A stretch of 64,000 bases of DNA. Origin: Planctomycetota bacterium (GTDB lineage Bacteria; Planctomycetota; Phycisphaerae; UBA1845; UTPLA1). Numbering within the stretch: the stretch's first letter is position 1; every line of letters starts with the position of its first letter. Under the pieces are notes generated by a model that worked only from the letters and a program-made list of their open reading frames with translations, did not search any database and had not been told where the DNA came from. Positions 7,016 through 16,256 of the stretch are shown here, piece by piece. Where the stretch lies: NCBI GenBank assembly GCA_016235815.1, contig JACRIM010000058.1, positions 62,001-126,000 of the forward strand. Reading direction: 5' to 3'. Position numbers and translations under genes: made by a program.

Positions 7016-10000
7016 GTGAACCACCCTTTCCTCAAACTCATGCAGCAGCGGGTCATCGTGCAGGACGGCGCGATGGGTACCTCCATCTATTCCCACGATC
7101 TGACCATCGACAAGGACTATCGCGGCTGCGAGAACTGTACCGATATTGTCACCGATACCCGGCCCGAGATCATCGAGGAGATTCACGCGTCGTTCTATCG
7201 CGTCGGCTGCGATGCCGTCGAGACCAACACCTTCGGGGCGAACAAGATCGTCCTCGCCGAGTTCAACCTCGCCGACGAGACGTATGAGTTGAATCTCAAA
7301 TCGGCCCAAATCGCCTGCCGAGCGCGCGACAAATTCACCACGCCTGCCCAGCCCCGATTCGTCATCGGCTCCATGGGGCCGGGTACAAAATTGCCGACGC
7401 TGGGACATACGACCTTCGACGTGCTCGAAGACAGTTACGCCGAACAGGCTCGCGGCCTGCTCGATGGCGGCGTTGATGCACTCTCGATCGAGACCTGCCA
7501 GGATATCTTGCAGGCCAAGGCTGCGATCTGCGGCGCATCGTTGGCGATGCGCGAGAAGGGACGGCAAGTCCCGATCATCGCCCAAGTCACCATCGAAGTC
7601 ACCGGCTCCATGCTGGTCGGCTCAGACATCGCCGCCGCCCTCACAGTGCTGGAATCCTTCCCGCAGGTGCAAGTCATCGGGATGAACTGCGCCACCGGCC
7701 CGCAGGAAATGTCCGAACACATTCGCTACCTCGGCCGCACGAGCACGCGGCTGATTAGCTGCGTCCCGAACGCGGGCCTGCCTCAGCTCGTTGACGGAAA
7801 GCCGCATTACGCACTGACGCCCGACGAGCTTGCCAAGTGGCTGCGAGAATTCGTGGTCGAGGACGGCGTCAACATGGTCGGCGGTTGCTGCGGCACCACG
7901 CCCGCACATCTGGCGGCCGTCGTGGATGCGGTGAAGGGTGTGAAGGCGAAGGTGCGCGTGCCACAGCGGCAGGCATCCGTCGCCAGCATTTATCAAAGCA
8001 CTCCGCTCCGACAGGACAACAGCTTTCTCATCGTCGGCGAACGCACAAACACCAACGGCAGCAAGAAGTTCCGCGAATTGATGCTCGACGGCGATATCGA
8101 TGGTCTCGTGGAGATGGGCCGCGAACAGGTCCGCGAGGGGGCGCACGTCCTCGATGTCTGCGTCGATTACGTCGGCCGCGATGGTGTGCCGGATATGGAC
8201 GCCGTGGTCACGCGATTCGTGAAAGATGTCACGGTCCCGCTCATGCTCGACTCGACCGAGGCCCCGGTGATTGAGGCCGGCCTTAAGCGGGCGGGCGGTA
8301 AGTGCATCGTCAACTCGGTGAACCTCGAAGACGGCGAGCACAAGCTCGACGTCATTTGCCCAATGCTCCGCAAGTACGGCGCGGCAGTGGTCGCGCTGAC
8401 CATCGACGAAGACCCCATCGAGGCGATGGGCAAAACGGCGGCACGCAAACTTGAGATCGCAACGCGTCTGCACGATCTGTTAACGAAGAAACACGGCATC
8501 CTCGCCGAAGATATTCTCTTCGACTGCCTCACGTTTCCGATCAGCACCGGTACCGAGTCCGACCGGCGACTGGGCCTCGAAACGCTCGACGGCATCGAGC
8601 AAATCATGAAGGCGTTCCCGACCTGCGGGTCGATCCTTGGTGTGTCCAACGTCAGCTTCGGACTCGCCCCCGCGGCGCGGGCCGTGCTGAACAGCGTGTT
8701 CTTGCACGAGGCGACCCAACGCGGACTCACCGCGGCCATTGTCCACGCCAGCAAGATTCTTCCGCGCAACAAGATCAGCGATGAGCGATGGGATACCGCG
8801 CTCGACCTGATTTACGACCGCCGACGCGAAGGCTACGACCCGCTACAGGCGTTCATAAAACTTTTCTCTGACGGGGAAACCGTTGGCGAAAAGAAAGTGC
8901 GCACCGACATGCCCGTCGAGGAGCGGCTAAAGCAACGCATCATCGACGGCGACCGCACCGGCATCGACGTTGACCTCAAGGAAGCGATGGCCAGGCACCC
9001 GCCGCTGGACATCATCAACAATTTCCTGCTCGACGGCATGAAGGTTGTCGGCGAGTTGTTCGGCGCGGGCAAAATGCAGCTTCCGTTCGTCCTTTCATCG
9101 GCCGAGACGATGAAGGCGGCGGTGGCCTGGCTTGAGCCGTTTATGGAAAAGGTCGCCGGACCGGCAAAAGGCACGATTATTCTCGCTACGGTCAAGGGCG
9201 ACGTTCACGACATCGGCAAGAACCTCGTAGACATCATTCTCAGCAACAACGGCTTCAAGGTGCACAACCTCGGCATCAAGCAGCCGATCGCGAACGTCAT
9301 CGATGCCTTCGAGAAGCACGGCGCAAACGCCATTGGGTTATCCGGCCTGCTTGTCAAATCCACGCTGGTCATGCGCGACGACTTGGTCGTTCTCAATGAA
9401 CGGGAACTCGCCATGCCCGTCATCCTCGGAGGCGCCGCATTAACGCGAAGCTACGTCGAGAATGATCTGCGATCAATCTACAAAGGCCCGCTTGCCTATG
9501 CGACCGACGCATTCGAAGGCTTGGCCCTCATGAAACGCCTGTCCGAGGGCAAGCCGCTCGTCGACAGTTCGAAACCCAGGGCGCCCGCGCGAAAAGCAGC
9601 GCAAACGTCTGTGTCGCCCATGGGTGACATTCCGACTCGCAGCGACATCCGCACTGATAACCCGATCCCCACACCGCCCTTCTGGGGCTCGCGGGTCATC
9701 GAGCGGATCGACATGCAGACGATCCTGCCGTACATCAATGAGAAGATGCTCTTTGGCGTGCAGTGGGAGTACAAACGCGGCGATAAATCGAAGGAAGAGC
9801 ACGAGGCTTTCATCCGCGACGAAGTCCGACCGATCTTCCATGAATTGGCCAAGCGATGCGCCAAGGAGAAGATTCTCCTGCCGCAGGCGGTGTATGGCTA
9901 CTGGCCGTGCAACAGCGACGGTGACGATCTAGTCATTTACGACCCCGCCTGTGGCACCGGTTTCCAACCGGTGGCTTCGCGCAAGGAAATCGCCCGGTTC

Positions 10001-10537
10001 ACGTTTCCGCGGCAGCACGAGCAGCCCTACTGGTGCCTTTCCGATTTCTACCGGCCCGTGGAGTCCGGCGAACTCGACGTCGTCGCCTTCCACCTCGTCA
10101 CCGTCGGCCGCGCCGCCAGCGACGTGGCCCGACAGTGGTTCGAGCAGAACCTCTTCCGCGACTACCTGCACCTCCACGGCCTCGGCGTCGAATCGGCGGA
10201 AGCCCTCGCTGAATACATGCATAAGCAGATTCGGATGGAGTTGGGCATCTCCGGCAAAGACGCCCGCGACATCACGCGTCTCTTCCAACAGGGCTATCAG
10301 GGCAGCCGATTCAGCTTCGGATACCCAGCCTGCCCCAATCTGGAGGATCAGGAGAAACTCTGGCCACTCCTGAAGCCCGACCGCATCGGCGTCACGCTCA
10401 GCGAGGAATACCAACTCGACCCTGAGCAAAGCACCAGCGCGATCGTTACTCACCATCCCGATGCGCGGTACTTCAACGTGCGCGAAATGAAAACGGATCC
10501 GCAGCTTGCCGAGCGCCTGGGCGAAGCGTCGGCCTAA
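7016..10537 (+). CDS. metH: Cobalamin-dependent methionine synthase
   Basis: This 1173-aa modular enzyme transfers the methyl group of methyltetrahydrofolate through cobalamin to homocysteine. Domains in order: homocysteine-binding (about 1-300) with zinc ligands Cys225, Cys291 and Cys292; pterin-binding (about 330-590, starting LIVGERTNTNGSKKF); cobalamin cap and B12 domain, with DVHDIG giving Asp729 and the cobalt ligand His731; and the AdoMet reactivation domain (about 900-1173). In the last domain the peptide CGTGFQPV (979-986) is encoded by a palindromic repeat inserted in frame. The start is GTG 7016, preceded by AGGCAGGA. No cobalamin riboswitch was recognised in the short spacer upstream. 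Confidence 0.96.
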   Translation: MNHPFLKLMQQRVIVQDGAMGTSIYSHDLTIDKDYRGCENCTDIVTDTRPEIIEEIHASFYRVGCDAVETNTFGANKIVLAEFNLADETYELNLKSAQIACRARDKFTTPAQPRFVIGSMGPGTKLPTLGHTTFDVLEDSYAEQARGLLDGGVDALSIETCQDILQAKAAICGASLAMREKGRQVPIIAQVTIEVTGSMLVGSDIAAALTVLESFPQVQVIGMNCATGPQEMSEHIRYLGRTSTRLISCVPNAGLPQLVDGKPHYALTPDELAKWLREFVVEDGVNMVGGCCGTTPAHLAAVVDAVKGVKAKVRVPQRQASVASIYQSTPLRQDNSFLIVGERTNTNGSKKFRELMLDGDIDGLVEMGREQVREGAHVLDVCVDYVGRDGVPDMDAVVTRFVKDVTVPLMLDSTEAPVIEAGLKRAGGKCIVNSVNLEDGEHKLDVICPMLRKYGAAVVALTIDEDPIEAMGKTAARKLEIATRLHDLLTKKHGILAEDILFDCLTFPISTGTESDRRLGLETLDGIEQIMKAFPTCGSILGVSNVSFGLAPAARAVLNSVFLHEATQRGLTAAIVHASKILPRNKISDERWDTALDLIYDRRREGYDPLQAFIKLFSDGETVGEKKVRTDMPVEERLKQRIIDGDRTGIDVDLKEAMARHPPLDIINNFLLDGMKVVGELFGAGKMQLPFVLSSAETMKAAVAWLEPFMEKVAGPAKGTIILATVKGDVHDIGKNLVDIILSNNGFKVHNLGIKQPIANVIDAFEKHGANAIGLSGLLVKSTLVMRDDLVVLNERELAMPVILGGAALTRSYVENDLRSIYKGPLAYATDAFEGLALMKRLSEGKPLVDSSKPRAPARKAAQTSVSPMGDIPTRSDIRTDNPIPTPPFWGSRVIERIDMQTILPYINEKMLFGVQWEYKRGDKSKEEHEAFIRDEVRPIFHELAKRCAKEKILLPQAVYGYWPCNSDGDDLVIYDPACGTGFQPVASRKEIARFTFPRQHEQPYWCLSDFYRPVESGELDVVAFHLVTVGRAASDVARQWFEQNLFRDYLHLHGLGVESAEALAEYMHKQIRMELGISGKDARDITRLFQQGYQGSRFSFGYPACPNLEDQEKLWPLLKPDRIGVTLSEEYQLDPEQSTSAIVTHHPDARYFNVREMKTDPQLAERLGEASA
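9950..9974. repeat. Palindromic interspersed repeat inside metH
   Basis: The core CACCGGTTTCCAACCGGTG (9955-9973) is a perfect 8-bp inverted repeat around a 3-base loop. The same word, slightly diverged, occurs at 44224 and 44251 between genes. Here it is read in frame and adds about ten residues to the AdoMet domain, between VIYDP and RKEIARF, which are adjacent in most MetH proteins (family knowledge). Confidence 0.8.
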
Positions 10538-10549
10538 TTCAAAGCGCCG

Positions 10550-10822
10550 TCACGACGCCGCCTGATAAATCACAGGACGGTACCTCGGCGGCGGGATCGG
10601 TTTGCCTTCGGCCTTGGCGGACTCCAACCACGCGGATTTAGCCCGTTCGATCTCCGTGAGCGCCTCCGAGGGAGATGCACCAAACGCCGAGCAGGCCTCC
10701 AAATCCGGAATGTCGGCGATATATCCCCCGTCCCGCTCGCTATAGAAGATATTGATATGATAATCGCTAACGTTATTCACTAAATGCCGGATTAAGTCGC
10801 TCGACGTCTCAAATCCGAGCAC
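10550..10822 (-). CDS. HicB-like antitoxin-family protein, no partner seen
   Basis: The core YHINIFYSERDGGYIADIPD, then LEACSAFGASPSEALTEIERA, is the RNase H-like HicB fold that binds and neutralises HicA. The protein ends with a short PPPRYRPV tail. Two GTG starts are possible, at 10822 and 10771; the latter gives MNNVSDYHIN, closer to the family length. No HicA-like gene is visible on either side, so it may be a solitary regulator or a remnant. It lies between the converging metH and the FAS-like operon. Confidence 0.75.
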   Translation of the reverse strand: MLGFETSSDLIRHLVNNVSDYHINIFYSERDGGYIADIPDLEACSAFGASPSEALTEIERAKSAWLESAKAEGKPIPPPRYRPVIYQAAS

Positions 10823-10886
10823 CGTGGCGCCAGCCCGGTGGCAAGTCGAAACAGCTTGGAGAATCGAATAGGCCGTCGAAACGCCC

Positions 10887-12185
10887 CTACTTTTCCTCGA
10901 ACGCCGTCACCACCAGCGTGTCATTCTGCCCGCCGAACCCGAATGAATTCGAGAGGCACGTCTTGACCGTCGCTTTGCGCGGCGTGTTGGGGATGTAGTC
11001 CAGATCGCACAGCGGATCAGGCGTTTGGTAGTTGATCGTCGGCGGAAGAATCTGATCGCGAATCGCCAGCACACAAGTGATCAACTCGCATGCCCCGGCC
11101 GCCGCGATCAAATGCCCCAACATGCTTTTTACGCTGCTGACCGGCACCTTCTTGGCGTGCTCAGCAAAGAGTGTTCGAATGGCCAGCGTTTCGATCTTGT
11201 CATTCTCCGCCGTGCCCGTTCCGTGCGCCGAGATGTAGTGGATGTCGGCCGTGGTCAGGCCGGCGTCCTTTATTGCCCGGCTCATAGCAGCGATTCCGCC
11301 GCGGCCATCTTCGTGAATGTCTGTAATCCGAAACGCGTCGGCCGTCGATCCATAGCCGACGATCTCGCAGAGAATCTTCGCCCCTCGCGCTTTGGCGTGC
11401 GACAGCTCCTCAAGGATCAACATCCCCGCGCCCTCGCCGAGGACGAACCCATCGCGCGTCCGGTCGAACGGTCGCGACGCCGTGATGCACGCATCGTTGC
11501 GCGTGGAAAGCGCCGTAAGGCGATTAAACCCCGTCACGCCGAACGGGTGGATCATCGAGTGGCAGCCGCCGGAGATCATCACGTCGGCATCCCCGCGCCG
11601 AATGATCTTTGTTGCCTCGCCGATGGCCTGTGTGCTCGCCGCGCAGGCCGTGAGCGTGTTGAAGTTCGGACCTTCCACGCCGAAGAGCTGCGCAATGTGC
11701 GCCGCCGCCATGTTTGGGTCCTGCTCCGCCTCGACGACTTCGCGCAGCCGCTCGTAGGCCACTTCAGCCCAGCGTTGTGAGTTCAGATCGTTTTTCTCGT
11801 AATCCCATCCCTCGACCGCGGCCGCGGTGAAGTTGTCAAAATCCATCGGGCCTTCACCGCCACCGAGATAGACGCCGACGCGTGTCTTGTCGAGCTTGGC
11901 CGCGTTGGATAGCCCTGAATATTCCCATGCCAGCCGTGCCGCCGCGAGCGCAAAGCCCGCCTGCCGACTGACATCCTTGTGGTTCTCGTAATCGGCCCCG
12001 AGGAACTTCTTCAAGTCGAACCCTTTGACCTCGGAAGAGAATTGCGTTGGAAACGTTCCCGCGTCGAATATGGTCGTTTTGCTGATGCCACTATCGCCGC
12101 GCAGGATTGCCTGCCACGCCGTCTCTATGTCATGCCCCAGTGGAGTAATCCAGCCTATACCGGTGATGACGATTCGCCGACTCAT
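10887..12185 (-). CDS. Beta-ketoacyl-ACP synthase (FabF-like), catalytically intact
   Basis: Thiolase-fold condensing enzyme of 432 aa that extends an acyl chain with malonyl-ACP. The Cys-His-His triad is present: nucleophile in TLTACAAST (Cys181), ISAHGTGTAEND (His321) and KSMLGHLIAAAG (His358). C-terminal GFGGQND is typical. ATG 12185 overlaps the stop of the upstream ketosynthase-like gene by one base (TGATG), so the two are translationally coupled and probably form a heterodimer. It is the last gene of a five-gene operon with ACP and two dehydratases. I leave the symbol blank because this looks like a specialised rather than the housekeeping FabF. Confidence 0.92.
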   Translation of the reverse strand: MSRRIVITGIGWITPLGHDIETAWQAILRGDSGISKTTIFDAGTFPTQFSSEVKGFDLKKFLGADYENHKDVSRQAGFALAAARLAWEYSGLSNAAKLDKTRVGVYLGGGEGPMDFDNFTAAAVEGWDYEKNDLNSQRWAEVAYERLREVVEAEQDPNMAAAHIAQLFGVEGPNFNTLTACAASTQAIGEATKIIRRGDADVMISGGCHSMIHPFGVTGFNRLTALSTRNDACITASRPFDRTRDGFVLGEGAGMLILEELSHAKARGAKILCEIVGYGSTADAFRITDIHEDGRGGIAAMSRAIKDAGLTTADIHYISAHGTGTAENDKIETLAIRTLFAEHAKKVPVSSVKSMLGHLIAAAGACELITCVLAIRDQILPPTINYQTPDPLCDLDYIPNTPRKATVKTCLSNSFGFGGQNDTLVVTAFEEK

Positions 12186-13537
12186 CAGTGGACCCTCCGA
12201 AGAACCAATGCCGCTGTCTGGCCGCCCGACAACGCCGTTGCCAAACTCACCGCCACATCACCGCGCCAGTCAATCGGGTCGCCCTGAACAACTTTCAAAC
12301 CGCACGCCGGATCCATCTTGTCCGTATTGAGCGACGGCGGGATCACGCCCCGATGCATGGCCATCGCCAGCACCGCCACGTCGATCGCGCCGGAGCCGGC
12401 GCCGTTATTCCCAACCGAGCCTCGCGTGACCATCACCGGCGTACTCGCCGCACGATCACCAAGCACGGTGCGAATGGCGGCCGCCTCGGAAATGTCGTGA
12501 GCCACTGTGCCCGCGCCAAATGCATTGACCAGCCCGACCTGCGACGCTGTCGTCCCCGCGTCAGCCAGTGCCTTGCTCAATGCCAATGAAAGGCCGCGAC
12601 CGTCGGGCTGCGGCGTCAGCCAGTGCGACGCGTTAACCGCCGCACCAAACCCAACCAACTCGGCGTATATCTTTGCCCCGCGCTTTTTGGCGCGTTCGTA
12701 TTCTTCGAGAATGATCAACCCGCCGCCTTCACCAATGACAGTGCCGGATCGATCCGCATCAAACGGACGACAAGCCGTTTCGGGCGTGTCATTCGCATTC
12801 GTCACGAGTCGATTAAGCAGCGAAGGCCGCATCAGCCCCATCGGATTCAGTTTGCTTTCGGCCCCACCACAGATGCACAGATCGGCATCGCCGCGTTCAA
12901 TGGTGCGAAACGCCTCGCCAATGGCAAGGTGCGAACTCGCCTCGCCGCATGTAATGGTGTTCGAGGGTGCCTGACAGTCATGCACGATGGTGACGTGACA
13001 CGCCAGCATGTTCGGTAAGAATTTGAGCAGCCAAAGCGGCGTGAGGTTGCTCATGCCCTCGGTGCCCCACTTCTTCAGCGAAAAGCCCCGGCCCTTTGGC
13101 AACGAAGGATTCTCGGCCGCCGTGGCCAGCGCACCGGCCAATTCCGTCAAGTCCGCACAAATGAGACCCGCGCCGATGTTGGCGCCGAAACGAGTCGAAT
13201 CGATGTCGCTCGGTCCCGGGGCCTCGCCGCGTTCGACGATGCACTTGGTTTTCAGCCCGGCATCCTTCACCGCGTGATAGGCTGCCATGACCGCAAGTTC
13301 GATGTCGCGGGCCATGACTTTCGTGGCCTTGCGATAGCTCTTGGGCACGCACTCCGACACGCTCCCGCTGCGTACTTCACCCGCGATCTGCGACGTAAAG
13401 CGGCTGGCATCAAACGCCGTGATCCGGCCGATGCCGCACTTCTTTTCAACCAGCGCATCAAACGTCTCAGAAATGCCGACGCCAAGCGGCGTCGTCACGC
13501 CCAGCCCGGTGATGACGACTCGATTTTTCGTTTTCAT
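12185..13537 (-). CDS. Ketosynthase-like protein lacking the catalytic triad (chain-length-factor-like)
   Basis: A 450-aa thiolase-fold protein starting MKTKNRVVITGLGVTTPLG. Aligning it by eye with the neighbouring intact enzyme, the nucleophile position in TITCGEASSHLAIGEA falls on Glu199 instead of Cys. The first His is Phe (VNAFGAGT) and the second is Asn (SVGNNGAGSG). All three catalytic residues therefore appear replaced, as in the chain-length factors of type II polyketide synthases, where Cys becomes Gln. It likely acts as the non-catalytic partner of the downstream ketosynthase. The start at 13537 is chosen from the fold's first strand; an upstream in-frame codon at 13567 is less likely. 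Confidence 0.85.
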   Translation of the reverse strand: MKTKNRVVITGLGVTTPLGVGISETFDALVEKKCGIGRITAFDASRFTSQIAGEVRSGSVSECVPKSYRKATKVMARDIELAVMAAYHAVKDAGLKTKCIVERGEAPGPSDIDSTRFGANIGAGLICADLTELAGALATAAENPSLPKGRGFSLKKWGTEGMSNLTPLWLLKFLPNMLACHVTIVHDCQAPSNTITCGEASSHLAIGEAFRTIERGDADLCICGGAESKLNPMGLMRPSLLNRLVTNANDTPETACRPFDADRSGTVIGEGGGLIILEEYERAKKRGAKIYAELVGFGAAVNASHWLTPQPDGRGLSLALSKALADAGTTASQVGLVNAFGAGTVAHDISEAAAIRTVLGDRAASTPVMVTRGSVGNNGAGSGAIDVAVLAMAMHRGVIPPSLNTDKMDPACGLKVVQGDPIDWRGDVAVSLATALSGGQTAALVLRRVH

Positions 13538-13567
13538 ACGATGAACCCTGCCGGACCGCGGCCCCAA

Positions 13568-14047
13568 TCAGGTGCCGCGACCGGAGACATTGTAGGTGCG
13601 AAGCAGGGACTTGAACTCCTCGGTGAAGACAAAGTTCTCCTCCGGAAACTCCAGGCCGCTCAGGTTGTTGTCGATGTGCGAAAAGACGATGTCAATCTCC
13701 CCGATCGGCTTGCCCTCGCAAAAGACACGACCGACGGTGCTCGCCGCCTCGGCCGACACCTGTTCAATGGTCGCTTCATATCGAAGTTGTTCGCCGGGGC
13801 GCACTTCGCGCTCCAGTCGGGCGCGTTTCACCTTCGCAAGGATGACCTTCTCTTTGAATCCGCGCGCCTCCCCTACGAGGATGCCCGCCGTCTGGGCCAT
13901 GCCCTCGACGATCAGGCTGGCCGGCATAACCTGGTATGCCGGAAAATGGTCGTGAAGGTGCTCTTCGGCGAGGCTGACGTTCTTGATCGCCGCCGCCCGC
14001 ACGCCGGATTCGAACTCCACGAACTTGTCGATCCAAATCCAGCGCAA
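13568..14047 (-). CDS. FabZ-like 3-hydroxyacyl-ACP dehydratase, first copy
   Basis: Hot-dog fold protein of 159 aa. HDHFPAYQVMPASLIVEGM carries the catalytic pair His34 and Glu48 of the FabZ family. The start is a TTG five bases after the ACP stop; it is supported because the resulting MRWIWIDKFVEFESG lines up with MKFILIDRIKTIE of the second copy at 14466-14975. It carries a longer C-terminal tail than housekeeping FabZ. Position between ACP and the ketosynthase-like gene indicates a role in the same acyl pathway. Confidence 0.85.
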   Translation of the reverse strand: MRWIWIDKFVEFESGVRAAAIKNVSLAEEHLHDHFPAYQVMPASLIVEGMAQTAGILVGEARGFKEKVILAKVKRARLEREVRPGEQLRYEATIEQVSAEAASTVGRVFCEGKPIGEIDIVFSHIDNNLSGLEFPEENFVFTEEFKSLLRTYNVSGRGT

Positions 14048-14051
14048 AGTA

Positions 14052-14438
14052 TTAGGCCATCTTGGTGGTCACGTAATTCACGATGGTCTTCACCGTGAAG
14101 AGATTCGGCATCTTGGAAACGTCGGGGTCCTTCTCGAAATCCGAGAAGTCCGCGTGGGGCATTGCCGCCTTGAGCGTCGTAAGCCCCTTCGCCGTCATCT
14201 TGCCGCCTTCGACGTATTCCGCGTTGTTGAGAATATCATCGGGAAACAATTCGCCACGGGGAATCTTGATGGAAAACGTCTTCTCCAGCCGGAATACGAT
14301 GTCCAGAAAGTCGATGGATTCCGCGCCGAGATCCCCCGTTAACGTCGCCTCTTCCTTGATTTCGTCGTCGTCAACGCCCAGGGCGTCCACCAGCACTTCC
14401 TTGACCTTCTCAAACACTGCTTCACGACTCATCGCCAT
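14052..14438 (-). CDS. Acyl carrier protein with an extended third loop
   Basis: DLGAESIDFLDIVF contains the phosphopantetheine attachment serine, Ser41, in the ACP signature. At 128 aa it is much longer than a normal ACP of about 78 aa; roughly 45 extra residues lie between helix II/III and the last helix (LFTVKTIVNYVTTKMA). GGAGGA nine bases before the ATG fixes the start. Its place between the two dehydratases suggests it is the dedicated carrier of the operon. Confidence 0.88.
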   Translation of the reverse strand: MAMSREAVFEKVKEVLVDALGVDDDEIKEEATLTGDLGAESIDFLDIVFRLEKTFSIKIPRGELFPDDILNNAEYVEGGKMTAKGLTTLKAAMPHADFSDFEKDPDVSKMPNLFTVKTIVNYVTTKMA

Positions 14439-14465
14439 TTCGAAACTTCCTCCGTGCGCGTCACG

Positions 14466-14975
14466 TTATCGCACATGCGCCAAAACGCCGGCCGTCTTCA
14501 ATGCGGCCGGACCGCCCAGCAAGTCAAATCTCTTTCGGGCGTCGGAAATCAAACGATCATCCGTATCCGCCCACTGCGGATCTCGATCCGCAAGGTTGTA
14601 ATGGCGCAGCTTCAGCCGCGCCTTGACGATTTCTTCATCCCCACGTCGGCCCATCGCCTTAAAGTCGCTCGATGCATCGCCGATCTCGACGGCCTCGGCG
14701 ATCACTTCCATGGACCCGCCGGGGGCGACGAAACTCTTATACGTGATATTCTTCGCCTCTTCCAGCACGATCATGCTGTAGCGGAAATCCTGAGTCACGC
14801 GAACCAGCCAGCCCGCCGTTTGCAGCATGGCCTCCAACATCAAGACACCCGGCATTACCGGGAACGTTGGAAAATGGTCTGCGAGATACTCCTCAGCCAA
14901 CGAAAGCGTCTTTACGGCCGTAATCCGGTTCGGAAGCTCGATGGTCTTTATCCGGTCGATTAGGATGAACTTCAT
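14466..14975 (-). CDS. FabZ-like 3-hydroxyacyl-ACP dehydratase, second copy
   Basis: First gene of the operon, 169 aa, with the hot-dog signature ADHFPTFPVMPGVLMLEAM and catalytic His34 and Glu48, identical in position to the first copy. The tandem dehydratases could serve different chain lengths or form a heteromer. A GGAG lies about 11 bases upstream of the ATG. The roughly 230 bp upstream (14976-15206) contain no gene I can see and should hold the operon promoter. Confidence 0.87.
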   Translation of the reverse strand: MKFILIDRIKTIELPNRITAVKTLSLAEEYLADHFPTFPVMPGVLMLEAMLQTAGWLVRVTQDFRYSMIVLEEAKNITYKSFVAPGGSMEVIAEAVEIGDASSDFKAMGRRGDEEIVKARLKLRHYNLADRDPQWADTDDRLISDARKRFDLLGGPAALKTAGVLAHVR

Positions 14976-15206
14976 CGCTATCGTAGCTCCGCCAGACCGC
15001 GACTAAGTCCGCTTGGACGCGAGGGTTGTATGCCGGGGCTTCCAATCCATCCGGCCGATTCGGTGAGGGTTTTTAGCCGCAAACTAGAGGGATTGCAAGG
15101 TCGAAATAGGGAACCCACACAGGTTTCCACGCAATCATGCCACTAAACTAAGCATGGGCAAGAAGTTATGAACGCAAACTCCGCGTCAGTCGGTCCGACC
15201 CTTGTC

Positions 15207-16142
15207 CTACGCGACATGCCGCTTGCATTTCCGCACCAAGATCGTACCAATGAGCAGGAAACCGAGTGTTCCTGGCTCCGGAACGCGAAATGTGAGGTCC
15301 ACGATCTTGCCCCAGGGGCCGGGCGTGAGATAGGCCGAATTGATTTCGGTATAGCTCGTCGGGTCGAAAACGTGTACCTGGGAAGAGACCCCATCGACCA
15401 CATAGATGTTGCCGTCGTATGGGCTGACCTCAATTCCGTGGGTATTGCCCCAGCCGGTCCCCGCAAAGAAACCGAGCAGGTTGTACGAGGTGTCGTAGCG
15501 AAAGACCTTGTTTGTTCCCATGGCGGTCACCAATATCTCGCCGCTGGGAAGGAAATCAATGTCATTCGTTCGCGACAGCCCCCCCCCCGGCTGTGACCAT
15601 TGGTTGATCAGCGCACCAGTGATGGCGTCAACTTCCTTCACAAACCCGCCACCGTAAGAACCGATGAACAGATTTCCATTGGGGCCGATGCGCATGTCAG
15701 ACGGCGCAAGAATCGGCGTGACGACGCGAATGAATGCGCCTGTTACGGCATCGTATTCACGGACATCGTTGGTAACGAAACTGGAGATGTAGACGCCACC
15801 GGTGGGTGCGTACAACCCCGCCCACTGGGTACCGGGGGCCGGGTTGTAGGTTTTGATGAAGGCGCCGGTATTCGCATCGAACTCGTCCACACCGCCATTG
15901 AAGTGGCCAACGAGCATGCGCGTCCCCGCAGCGTTGAGTTTGACACCCAACTGACCCACCCCGTTGACCGAAGGGGTAAGCGGGCCGACATACGCGCCGG
16001 TGGTTGCGTTGTATTCACCTACAACATTGAAGACATCGCTCGAAACCAAAAGCCCTGCAGATGCGGGTGCAGCGCCCACAGTCAACACGGCGCCAAGTAC
16101 CAATACAGACAATCGAACGACAAGACTGTTGACGCGTGACAT
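15207..16142 (-). CDS. Secreted beta-propeller protein with PEP-CTERM sorting signal
   Basis: A 311-aa exported protein. A signal peptide ends around PASAG (residues 25-29). The body is repeats of the pattern xxEYDAxTGAFIxxx (NHL/WD-like blades). The C-terminus is VPEPGTLGFLLIGTILV followed by basic RKCKR, the classic PEP-CTERM signal processed by exosortase in exopolysaccharide-producing bacteria. AGGAG seven bases before ATG 16142 sets the start; an upstream in-frame codon is not supported. No exosortase is encoded in this window. Confidence 0.88.
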   Translation of the reverse strand: MSRVNSLVVRLSVLVLGAVLTVGAAPASAGLLVSSDVFNVVGEYNATTGAYVGPLTPSVNGVGQLGVKLNAAGTRMLVGHFNGGVDEFDANTGAFIKTYNPAPGTQWAGLYAPTGGVYISSFVTNDVREYDAVTGAFIRVVTPILAPSDMRIGPNGNLFIGSYGGGFVKEVDAITGALINQWSQPGGGLSRTNDIDFLPSGEILVTAMGTNKVFRYDTSYNLLGFFAGTGWGNTHGIEVSPYDGNIYVVDGVSSQVHVFDPTSYTEINSAYLTPGPWGKIVDLTFRVPEPGTLGFLLIGTILVRKCKRHVA

Positions 16143-16256
16143 TTCAAGCTCCTGAAAGTGGCGAAGTAACCAAAAAGAAGGGATTCCGTCTGCGTAACAG
16201 TGCTTCACACTCCCCACCCAGCGTGGTTCCCTTCCCATACGACTGGAGTATCACAT

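Noticed and set aside
10887-14975. Ladderane lipid cluster of anammox type
   Set aside because: There are only two ketosynthase-type proteins, and no radical SAM or desaturase genes; the operon cannot be assigned to ladderanes.
15115-15145. Extra copy of the TGTGGCAC palindrome near CACAGGTTTCCA
   Set aside because: Only the middle of the word matches and the second hairpin arm is absent, so it may be chance.
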